This document shows, one piece after another, positions 56,424 to 64,000 of a DNA stretch of 64,000 nucleotides; within the stretch, counting starts at the first letter, position 1; each line of letters begins with the position of its first letter. Position numbers and translations under genes: made by a program. Under the pieces are notes generated by a model. That model was not told the origin of the DNA. It ran no database searches and worked only from the letters and a program-made list of their open reading frames with translations. Where the stretch lies: the NCBI RefSeq assembly GCF_947623445.1, contig NC_135245.1, forward strand, positions 6,331,501 to 6,395,500, written 5' to 3'. The stretch comes from Clavelina lepadiformis. Its lineage: Eukaryota > Chordata > Ascidiacea > Aplousobranchia > Clavelinidae.

Positions 56424-56559
56424 TTTTTTTTTTTTTTTTATTTTTTAACCCTTTCATGGGTTTTAACACGACAATGCACGGTCAATACACGAAAACAATA
56501 TTCTATATGCAATACACTTATGTACATAAATACTTCTTTTGATACTGTCACAATCGAAA

Positions 56560-59500
56560 TTAATTTGAGCACATACTATTCCAAAGGGTTTGTGTTACAG
56601 AGTTGTGAACACTTGTCTGGCGACTTTTCTCTGCGCTATTGCGCGCTTTTGACATGGCTTTTATTCTGTTTATCACATCTTGATAGAGAAACGGTTCTTG
56701 TTCGAAAATCACTTTGTTCCTAGATAGCCATATGCAGTACCTTGAAATGCTTAACAATAATATTGTTGCATTTAAATTGGTTTCGCAAACACAAAGTTGT
56801 ATTAGTGAACTCAAGTCCAAAGCAATACACATTTGTGGAGAAACTTTCGGCATCAAAACACCACTGATGTTAAATATTATCACGTTTACATAATCCCATA
56901 TGGGTTGTATACATACACAATCATAAAACAAATGATATACATCTTCATCATGAAGGTCACATAATGGGCATCTTGATGTTTTTTGTATACGTGCTATGCG
57001 CTCATTAATACATAAGGGTAACACATTCCATACCATCTTGTAACCAAAAGTTTTTAAATAATTTGGTAGTACCTTATTGTGAATGCCAGTCCACATGTTT
57101 TGCATATTTATGGGGAACATAGGTACTAGTACTTGTGCATTTCTCTCGTTTACAATTCTCCTGTAAATTTGTTTGGTTGTCTTTTCAGCAATTTCATCTA
57201 TGGTAATACTGTAACGTTTCAGTATATCAACTACGTTGCTATAATATGACGTGGGTTGTGTAGCATGCAGCACAGAATTATTTACAGGCATTGCCAGCAT
57301 ATTACACAAAGTAAAGCCAATGTAATATTCAAGGAAATACAGCGGTAAGTGTATGCTGTTATTTTGCTTTCGAGCGTTGTAATATTTCTTAACAACTTTT
57401 AACTTCAAGATATCTAAATACAGTGGGATGTCAATAAAGTCGTATCCACCATTTTCCCTGGCTTTACTTATCGTTTCAATGTTTAATCTTGCACCAGTGC
57501 TAAAAACATAATTTTCAACAATTTTGCGTACATTTCGGCGTTGCTGAAGCGCAAGATCATACACTCTAGAACCATACACAAAAATGGGCAATAATAGTGT
57601 TTTTACAATTAGCGATTTTCCATCATACGTCGATCTAAATTTTGAGAAATTCGATACCTTCAAACGCATGCTACGCACCTTGTTTTCGAGCCAATCAGTA
57701 ATTGCCTGAGGTTTACCATAAGGAACGTTCAAAACATTTATCGAATCGACCCAGGAAAGCGTGGGAAGCTGAGAGTTTTTGCTTTGCTTCCTACCTAGTT
57801 TCAAAGCCGTTACTTTACTGAAGTTCACTTTTATTCCCGTCGCTGTAAGGTATTCACCTAATACAAAAAAGGCTTGTGACACCGATTGTTCATCTTGGAG
57901 GACCAAGGCTGTATCATCGGCGTATGCTATAGTTTTCACAACTTTACCGCCTGAAGCTGGTAGATGTAAACCTTGTATAGCTTTATTCTTGTTTAAAGCA
58001 ATTATAACCGGCTCCATTGCTAACAGGAACAAATACAAACTTAACGGATCTCCTTGTCGTAAACCGCGTTCGACGCGAAAATCTGCCCCTATATGCCCAT
58101 TGATCATTACACATGTCTGATTATTTATCAGCGTAGTTGTAATCATTTTCGTAAAAATTTCACCAAAACCGAATTTTTTCAGAATTTCAACCAAGAATTC
58201 ATGGTCGACGCAGTCAAATGCTTTGTAGATGTCAAGAGATACAATGTATCCCTCGGTGTTTCTATTTTTAATATATTCAATACAGTCTCTAAGCAGCGCT
58301 GTTCCATCGTTTATATCTTTGCCACACACTGCAAACTGCGTGTCATTGATGAGTTTTGGTACAAAGCTTTTCAATCGTAATGTCATCATTTTGCTAAATA
58401 TCTTATAATCGACATTCAGTAATGTTATCGGTCGATAATTTTTTATATCAGTCCGTTCGCCTTTTTTAAATATCAGAGTTAGCAGTCCCCGAGTCAACTC
58501 GGCGGGTGGTTGTGATTCAGCAAAAAACTCTTTCGCTACTTCAATCAGCGTGTCGCCTACAAGGCTCCAGAACGTTTTGTAGAATTCTATGCTTAAGCCA
58601 TCGAGCCCCGGTGTTTTACCATTTTTCATGGATTTAATGGCGAAAAGCATCTCGTCCTTAGTTACTTCCAGCTCTAAGGTCTCTGTGGTGTCTCTATCTA
58701 TTTTTTGTTCAATATCCTGTAGGAACGCGCTTTGTCTCCATTTGTCAAGTTTTTGTTTCGAGTATAAGGTTTTATAAAAATCAGTCGCAACATCTAGTTT
58801 TTCTTTCGGCGTGTTTGCTTCAATGTTTTGATTTGTGCGCAGCGACTCGATGTAGGTCGCTCTGTGATGTTCTTTCAGCTTGCGGTAGAAAAACTTTGTC
58901 GGGCGATCTCCATAGTCAAGTTCATTTGCATGAGCAATTATTCTAATTTTCTTTCGTTTTTCTTTGTGGATAGTAATTAGTTCGGCTTTTGTTTTGCGAA
59001 ACTCTGTCATGACTTTTTTGCCTTCATTTAAGTCTTGGCGCAAATCATTGAGGCTTGCGTTTAATTCGTGTTCTCGCTGATTCTTTTTTCGGTGAATTCG
59101 CTTCGAGTGTTTCTGCACCAGTTCTCTTATTCGGTACTTTGTATCAACCCACCAATCGAGTTTATTTTTGTAAAGAACTTGCAGACTTTTATAATCATGC
59201 CAGCTTTCTTTTAATTCTTGAGTAAGGTCTTCATTTTCGTAAACGGTAACATTGTTTTTCCAGTAGCCATTGCCGTAGTTTCTGGAAATGTTTAATTTGA
59301 TATCAACGTGAATCGCATCGTGATCGCTTACAGCGCAAGGTTCGATGACATGATTAATGTGCGTGAGCTCGTCTGAACCGTAAAAGCGGTCCAGCCTTGA
59401 GTGCGCTTCGTTGCCATGCCAAGTAAAATCTTTTCCGTTCGGTCGTGATATTCTATAGAGGTCTTTCAATCCGTAGGTTTCGCACAAATCCTTCAGGGAC

Positions 59501-60009
59501 TTCGACTCATACCGTTTAACTTGGTGCGCCATAAAGTTATTGCGATCTTTTAGTCGGTCGTCGACGCAGTTGAAATCCCCCGCCAACAGTGTTGGTAATT
59601 TGCTGTGCACATAAGGATATATGCCGTCATAAAACCGATCTTGCGTGTTGCATTCGTTGCCACTTCCGCGTACTGGTGCGTAAACGTTTACAATGTGCAT
59701 ACTTTCGCCAAAAACACTAATATCCGCGGCTAATACTCTCCCAAAGTTGTCAAAATTTACGCTTTTAACCTCTATATGCTTGTTATTTATTAGTATAGCC
59801 AGGCCTCTTGATTGCGTGTTTCCTGAATTCCACAGCGCACGCTTACCCCATTCTTTTGTCCACTGTATTTCGTCCCCCGGGCTAGAGTGCGTTTCTTGTA
59901 ACAAGGCAACGTCAACGTTTTTGGTGCGTAGCAAGTCATAAACGAAGGCGCGTTTGTCTTGCTTTCGCAATCCATTACAATTAAGACTGAGAATACGTAG
60001 AAGAAACAT
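56560..60009 (-). CDS. LINE ORF2: APE endonuclease and reverse transcriptase (copy 2, intact)
   Basis: 1149 residues. The N-terminal APE-type endonuclease runs to about residue 235: SLNCNGLR near 8, LLQETH near 37, AGDFNC near 141, SRLDRFY near 205, SDHDAI near 226. RT follows: FKKGERTDIKNYRPITLLN near 505, SLDIYKAFDCVDHEFL near 590, GLRQGDPLS near 645 and the catalytic YADD near 694. A C-terminal Cys-His motif, CPLCDLHDEDVYHLFYDC, lies near 1014, as in L1/Tx1-group proteins. No RNase H domain is seen. It would nick target DNA and reverse-transcribe the element RNA there. ATG chosen because LSLNCNG must be close to the N-terminus. Whether it is expressed is unknown. Confidence 0.95.
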   Translation of the reverse strand: MFLLRILSLNCNGLRKQDKRAFVYDLLRTKNVDVALLQETHSSPGDEIQWTKEWGKRALWNSGNTQSRGLAILINNKHIEVKSVNFDNFGRVLAADISVFGESMHIVNVYAPVRGSGNECNTQDRFYDGIYPYVHSKLPTLLAGDFNCVDDRLKDRNNFMAHQVKRYESKSLKDLCETYGLKDLYRISRPNGKDFTWHGNEAHSRLDRFYGSDELTHINHVIEPCAVSDHDAIHVDIKLNISRNYGNGYWKNNVTVYENEDLTQELKESWHDYKSLQVLYKNKLDWWVDTKYRIRELVQKHSKRIHRKKNQREHELNASLNDLRQDLNEGKKVMTEFRKTKAELITIHKEKRKKIRIIAHANELDYGDRPTKFFYRKLKEHHRATYIESLRTNQNIEANTPKEKLDVATDFYKTLYSKQKLDKWRQSAFLQDIEQKIDRDTTETLELEVTKDEMLFAIKSMKNGKTPGLDGLSIEFYKTFWSLVGDTLIEVAKEFFAESQPPAELTRGLLTLIFKKGERTDIKNYRPITLLNVDYKIFSKMMTLRLKSFVPKLINDTQFAVCGKDINDGTALLRDCIEYIKNRNTEGYIVSLDIYKAFDCVDHEFLVEILKKFGFGEIFTKMITTTLINNQTCVMINGHIGADFRVERGLRQGDPLSLYLFLLAMEPVIIALNKNKAIQGLHLPASGGKVVKTIAYADDTALVLQDEQSVSQAFFVLGEYLTATGIKVNFSKVTALKLGRKQSKNSQLPTLSWVDSINVLNVPYGKPQAITDWLENKVRSMRLKVSNFSKFRSTYDGKSLIVKTLLLPIFVYGSRVYDLALQQRRNVRKIVENYVFSTGARLNIETISKARENGGYDFIDIPLYLDILKLKVVKKYYNARKQNNSIHLPLYFLEYYIGFTLCNMLAMPVNNSVLHATQPTSYYSNVVDILKRYSITIDEIAEKTTKQIYRRIVNERNAQVLVPMFPINMQNMWTGIHNKVLPNYLKTFGYKMVWNVLPLCINERIARIQKTSRCPLCDLHDEDVYHLFYDCVCIQPIWDYVNVIIFNISGVLMPKVSPQMCIALDLSSLIQLCVCETNLNATILLLSISRYCIWLSRNKVIFEQEPFLYQDVINRIKAMSKARNSAEKSRQTSVHNSVTQTLWNSMCSN

Positions 60010-60066
60010 AATAAACGATAACGTAAGGTATCTAAATCCGGAAAAAACGAATACAATAATTACTAT

Positions 60067-61522
60067 TTAAATATAATCTTTAGTCCCTTCAATACTTTCA
60101 CATGTGTATTTATATCCACAATTACAAAAGTATGATTGAGAGGGGCTTATGGCCTTACAAACCACCTCTTCACAGTCACAATGTATAACACACAAATTGC
60201 ATTCTGTGTTCACACATTTGCCTTGTGTTCTAATTGGGGGTATTAGGTTGTAGCTCTTACACAAACACTCACACAATGAAGCATTACAGGTTGCACATTC
60301 AACAAAGTTCTCACCATACTCTGATACATGAGTGTGTGCTTTACAGCAGGATAGGTATTTTAATTCACTTTGACACACATCACAAGGAAAGTCATGCATG
60401 TTTCCTTCTGGAATTATCTGTTTAATTCTGTCATTACAGGTATTTATTACTATATAATCTTCAGGGCATTTACTACATTTCCATTTCTTGCACTCCAAGA
60501 TATGTTCTTCATTGTCACATGCTAGACATTTGACTATGTAAGTATTATCATTATGGCTAACCTTTGTGCAGGGCTCCTCAGTTGCCTCATCTGGAGAGGG
60601 TCTTTTCCTGTCACTCCTCCTGTCAGTATTCTTTTCTATTGAGTTGTCTTCATTCATATGTACTTCTGTTAGATTGTTTTCTGTCATGTCAAACCAGTCC
60701 CTAGGTTGTTCTTCACCTTTCTTTGTGGTTGCTGTATCAGGTTCATTGCTGTCATTGTTCTTTCCATCTTCAGTATTGTTCTTGTTTGTGTTCATTATAG
60801 AATTTTCATGGTTTTCTTCATTGTGAGTGTGGCCAGGTGATTGGTGTCTAGTGAGGGGGTTTCTATAATAATCCATACCTCTTCTAGGGTTTGGCTGATT
60901 GTTCTCTTCCAGTGGGGGGTATTCAGAGTTATTTTTGGCAGGACAGTTGATGTGTTTGTGTCCTGGTTTGTTGCAGTACTGGCATGTTGCCAACTGTCCT
61001 TGGTATTTGACTAGCAGTTCTTCTCCAAGAATATTTAAATAGCTTGGTATTGGTGTTTGATCCAGTTCATCTTTAGCCATTTCCATAATAAAAAACACCA
61101 CTGAACAAAGCCTTTGCATCTTTTTTTGGGAAACATTTAATGATTTTACCATGATTTTCTTCTAAGTATGATTTCAAGGCTTCAATAGGAAATGGTGTAG
61201 GAATCCAAGATATATGAACATATACCTTATCCGGTTCATACAGCTTTAGGTACCGAATTTCTTCAAGATTAAGAAGTTTTTCATGTAAATCCAGAACATG
61301 CTCTCTCGACTTGCAGGTAATATCGATATTGCCGCCTTTCTTCTCCACTAGGCCAACGAGTAATTTTAAAGAAAAGTTAATCTTTTCAAAAATTTTCCAA
61401 AGATCTTCCCTTTTGGTACCATAAGATACTCTAAACGTTAGGCAATTTGGCCTTGCATACTCCATAGTTCTTAACTTCTTCTTAACTTTGTCCGAATAAG
61501 AAACAGGTTTAATTTCTGCCAT
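60067..61522 (-). pseudogene. LINE copy 2 ORF1, single frameshift
   Basis: Same protein as the intact ORF1 of copy 1. A one-base gain in an A-rich run near 61089 (CCATAATAAAAAACACC against CCATAATATAAACACC) shifts the frame after about residue 146, splitting it into 61073-61522 and the remaining part down to 60067. The CCHC knuckle and Cys-rich tail remain open in the second part. Two or three substitutions from copy 1, for example IPTPF for IPKPF. Confidence 0.92.
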
Positions 61523-61645
61523 AACTTTCGATGATTCAGAGCACTCAAGTGCAAATATTTAACAATATAAGCAGGCGTAATGGGTGGCTAACCCAAAATA
61601 ATCTACCAGATTTCCACGCGGTTGCTTAACTTCGTCCACTACAGT
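61523..61645 (-). other. LINE 5' untranslated region (copy 2)
   Basis: From GGACTGTAGTGGACG to the ORF1 ATG. It contains GAAGTTAAGCAACC a second time, the same 14 bases as in the adjoining 5S segment; copy 1 has this stretch too. It otherwise matches 7022-7145 of copy 1 almost exactly. Confidence 0.7.
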
Positions 61646-61724
61646 CCACCCAAGTACTAACCGGCCCGAGGTTGCTTAACTTCCGAGATCAAACGAGATC
61701 GGGTCTACTCAACCTGGTATGGTC
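61646..61724 (-). other. 5S rRNA-derived segment at the 5' end of LINE copy 2
   Basis: On the minus strand it begins GACCATACCAGGTTGAGTAG and runs through CCCGATCTCGTTTGATCTCG, GAAGTTAAGCAACC and CGGTTAGTACTTGGGTGG. This follows animal 5S rRNA from about base 7 to base 86, including the A-box and most of the C-box region of the 5S internal promoter. The 3' third of 5S is missing. It joins the LINE's own GGACTGTAGTGG across a shared GG. LINE copy 1 lacks it. Confidence 0.9.
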
Positions 61725-61739
61725 TTTCGCTCATATCTT
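61725..61739. repeat. right target-site duplication of LINE copy 2
   Basis: Exact copy of the left repeat, followed by CTGTATCTATCGG of the array. Confidence 0.93.
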
Positions 61740-61901
61740 CTGTATCTATCGGATAATAGCCACAAGCTCGGTGGTTTGAATACAAATTGGGTGAAGGAAA
61801 CATTACGACTATTTTATTCAGTAAATGATATTTGATGTTTTGTGTGTCTTGCTGAAGATCGCACTGAAACGGTAAACTTAACATAGCGATGCTAGCAGAA
61901 A

Positions 61902-61973
61902 TGCCTCCAGTGAGAATTGAACTCACGACCCCTGGTTTACAAGACCAGTGCTCTACCCCTGAGCTATGGAGGC
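61902..61973 (-). tRNA. tRNA-Thr-TGT: tRNA-Thr(TGT), unit 25
   Basis: Consensus; its 3' end is 163 bp from the right target duplication of LINE copy 2. Confidence 0.97.
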
Positions 61974-62117
61974 GGCTACGATGTGGTGCCCTGATATTAT
62001 TTCCTTTACCAATCTTGAAGACAATAACTATGCAAGAAGAACTAATCAGACTTAATCAACGTGATGGCAATAAAACTTCGAATCAGAGAATAGCAATCTC
62101 AGAAAAGAAGGACGTAC

Positions 62118-62189
62118 GGCGCCATGGCTTAGTGGCAAAGCGCCTGTCTAGTAAACAGGAGATCCTGGGTTCGAATCCCAGTAGTGCGT
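62118..62189 (+). tRNA. tRNA-Thr-AGT: tRNA-Thr(AGT), unit 25, acceptor damaged
   Basis: The 3' acceptor strand is TAGTGCG, leaving two mismatches including position 1:72. Probably weak or inactive. Confidence 0.75.
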
Positions 62190-63188
62190 TTGTAACAAAA
62201 CAGACAGCTAAGCATCGTGCTTTAACATTGGACTACCGAGTTCCGTGAAATCTTTCTTTATTTTATTATACAGTAAATTTACTAAAATACTGATTACTTG
62301 AAAATCCTCGATGGGGCTCTCTGAATTTTTTCCCGTCAATTTAGTATGCTTTGAACTACCATTCCATAAAATGCAATCGAAAAACAATGATTCAAACTTT
62401 TTTTACAGAGGCGCAAAATAAACACTAGAATTTTTAGTCTAAAATCCCAATTTTAGCTACTTTCATGCTAATTTTTAACATCGAATCCCAGTGGTGCCTT
62501 CGTAACAAAACAGACAGCTAAGCATCGTGCTTTAACATTGGACTACCGGGTTCCGTGAAATCTTTCTTTGTTTTATTATACAGTAAATTTACTAAAAGAC
62601 TGATTACTTGAAAATCCTCGATGGGGCTCTCTGAATTTTTTCCCGTCAATTTAGTATGCTTTGAACTACCATTCCATAAAATGCAATCGAAAAACAATGA
62701 TTCAAACTTTTTTTACAGAGGTGCAAAAAAAGCACTAGAATTTTTAGTCTAAAATCCCAATTTTAGCTACTTTCATGCTAATTTTTGGCATAATTCTGCA
62801 CACGACCTGGGACATTGAAGCACGCCAACTGCTAGTGTAATTCCCAGGCTAGAAACACCACCAACCACGCTGCATTCTGATTGGTCTAAACATGTTTTTT
62901 AAAGCCCTACGTAGGAGTACAACAAATTCATAAAGATCTTAGTTTTAGTTATTTGACGCTTCCTGAACCACCAAGCTTTCGTTTAACAGCCGAACACCCT
63001 AGCCGATTGAGCAGAAAGAATCTTGCAGCAAATATAGTTGATTAATTACCTTGCCCATTCAAGGATTGGTAATGCAGCAGTGGTAATTGATGTGCCTTCT
63101 TTGCTTGGTTTAACCCGTCAAATAGTCAGTTGTTTTAGAAAAGTAAACTTTGAGCATCCGAATGTTATCCAAAGAGACAACTTAGCGA

Positions 63189-63261
63189 TGTTTCCGCCCA
63201 GGATCGAACTGGGGACCTTTCGCGTGTGAGGCGAACGTGATAACCTCTACACTACGGAAAC
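63189..63261 (-). tRNA. tRNA-Val-CAC: tRNA-Val(CAC), unit 26
   Basis: Consensus sequence. Confidence 0.97.
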
Positions 63262-63667
63262 AGGACATTGGTCGAGCATGGAAATAGCAATTAAATTTTT
63301 TAAAAAGCAGTTGCATTAAGTGTGAAAATAAAAATGCGTAAATAGACGTTGAAACTCTTCTCACCCAGGGTCGGACTGGATACTTTTCGCGTGTAAAATG
63401 AACGGGATAACAATTACAGTACCAGAACCGATAGCGGAAAGCAAGGTTTTTTGATTTTATTTAGCAAAATTCTATTTGTTTGTTAGACGATAATGGATAT
63501 TTGGAATGTTTCAGTTGAGCCAAAGTTGTAGATTGGCCGCTTTTTCGGCCTGGCATCAAACCTGGAAAGTGCTTCGTGTAAAATGACATTTGTCTGTATA
63601 CGGAAGCACTTTTTTTATATCAAATCCGGGCATTCTTTTTAGTGTTCAACTTCGTAAGGACGACTCA

Positions 63668-63740
63668 TGTTTCCGCCCAGGATCGAACTGGGGACCTTTC
63701 GCGTGTTAGGCGAACGTGATAACCACTACACTACGGAAAC
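63668..63740 (-). tRNA. tRNA-Val-AAC: tRNA-Val(AAC), unit 26
   Basis: Consensus sequence; last complete tRNA gene of the window. Confidence 0.97.
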
Positions 63741-64000
63741 ACGACAGTCGTAGGTTGACGCAGTTTAATTATCTTTTCAAATTTTGCTTATGTCCGGAAA
63801 AGAGAGCAGAAACCGGTTCATTGTAAATGTTTCGCTCATATCTTCTGTATCTATCGGATAATAGCCACAAGCTCGGTGGTTTGAATACAAATTGGGTGAA
63901 GGAAACATTACGACTATTTTATTCAGTAAATGATATTTGATGTTTTGTGTGTCTTGCTGAAGATCGCACTGAAACGGTAAACTTAACATAGCGATGCTAG

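Larger units (their letters stand above)
56424..61724 (-). mobile_element. LINE copy 2 (L1/Tx1-like), near full length, with a 5S rRNA-derived 5' end
   Basis: About 5.3 kb on the minus strand: 5S-like head (61646-61724), 5' UTR, ORF1, ORF2, 3' UTR with the AACCC/GGGTT hairpin, then poly-A (the T-run from 56424). ORF2 is complete; ORF1 has one frameshift. Inserted at the same nick site as copy 1, in the same orientation. Confidence 0.95.
55768..63188. repeat. tRNA array unit 25 (contains LINE copy 2)
   Basis: About 2105 bp without the LINE and its duplicated target; two spacer copies. Val(TAC) relic 55936-56007. Confidence 0.93.
14..64000. repeat. tandem tRNA-gene array (Val-Val-Thr-Thr unit), 25 full + 1 partial unit
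   Basis: The same unit recurs head to tail across the window with only scattered substitutions, interrupted by two LINEs. Gene order is Val(CAC) minus, Val(AAC) minus, Thr(TGT) minus, Thr(AGT) plus. Without the LINEs, units are about 1792, 2104 or 2415 bp. Shared variants define blocks (units 2-3; 4-7 with 11; 8-10; 12-26), so neighbouring units are copied together. Units are numbered here from the Val(CAC) gene. Each unit leaves 700-1300 bp without a live gene after Thr(AGT); that stretch holds the 311-bp spacer copies, two short inverted repeats and a tRNA-Asn relic. Confidence 0.97.
63189..64000. repeat. tRNA array unit 26, cut by window end
   Basis: Both Val genes are present and the unit stops 13 bases before Thr(TGT) would be reached. 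Val(TAC) relic 63357-63428. The array evidently continues beyond the window. Confidence 0.93.

Noticed and set aside
14-64000. Whole array as an assembly artefact
   Set aside because: Units differ by many private and block-shared substitutions and by spacer copy number, which collapsed or duplicated assembly would not produce; read depth would settle it.

Overview
The window is animal-like nuclear DNA (eukaryotic tRNA genes with internal A/B boxes and no encoded CCA, APE-type LINEs, a DNA transposon carrying a FLYWCH finger). It is AT-rich. The species cannot be named from the sequence; an invertebrate or lower vertebrate fits, because long tandem tDNA units are known there, the Xenopus tDNA cluster being the classic case.

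Almost everything is one head-to-tail tandem array of a tRNA-gene unit: 25 full units plus a partial 26th. Each unit carries tRNA-Val(CAC), tRNA-Val(AAC) and tRNA-Thr(TGT) on the minus strand, then tRNA-Thr(AGT) on the plus strand. In total there are 26 + 26 + 25 + 25 tRNA loci, a few of them damaged. If A34 is read as inosine, the four anticodons cover every Val and Thr codon. Between the live genes lie tRNA relics: a degenerate Val(TAC), a second more decayed Val-like relic, and a tRNA-Asn(GTT) relic before each next unit. Unit length is quantised at about 1.79, 2.10 and 2.41 kb, because a spacer of about 311 bp is present in 1, 2 or 3 copies. Each extra spacer copy starts with a 3' piece of tRNA-Thr(AGT).

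Two nearly identical LINEs (L1/Tx1-like, minus strand) interrupt units 1 and 25. Both sit at exactly the same nick position, 104 bp upstream of Val(AAC), with target duplications of 12 and 15 bp. The first (670-7162) has an intact ORF1, but its ORF2 is split by a 1.23-kb DNA transposon whose inverted ends are arrays of a short motif built around TAATCAC and which carries a FLYWCH zinc-finger reading frame (MULE-like). The second (56424-61724) has an intact 1149-residue ORF2 (APE endonuclease, RT with YADD, C-terminal CCHC), a frameshifted ORF1, and a 5' end made of about 79 bp of 5S rRNA sequence.

The most interesting reading is a LINE that uses a fixed site inside a tRNA-gene array, and an array that spreads both gene variants and lesions in blocks. 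Most other open reading frames are accidental frames across tRNA genes.
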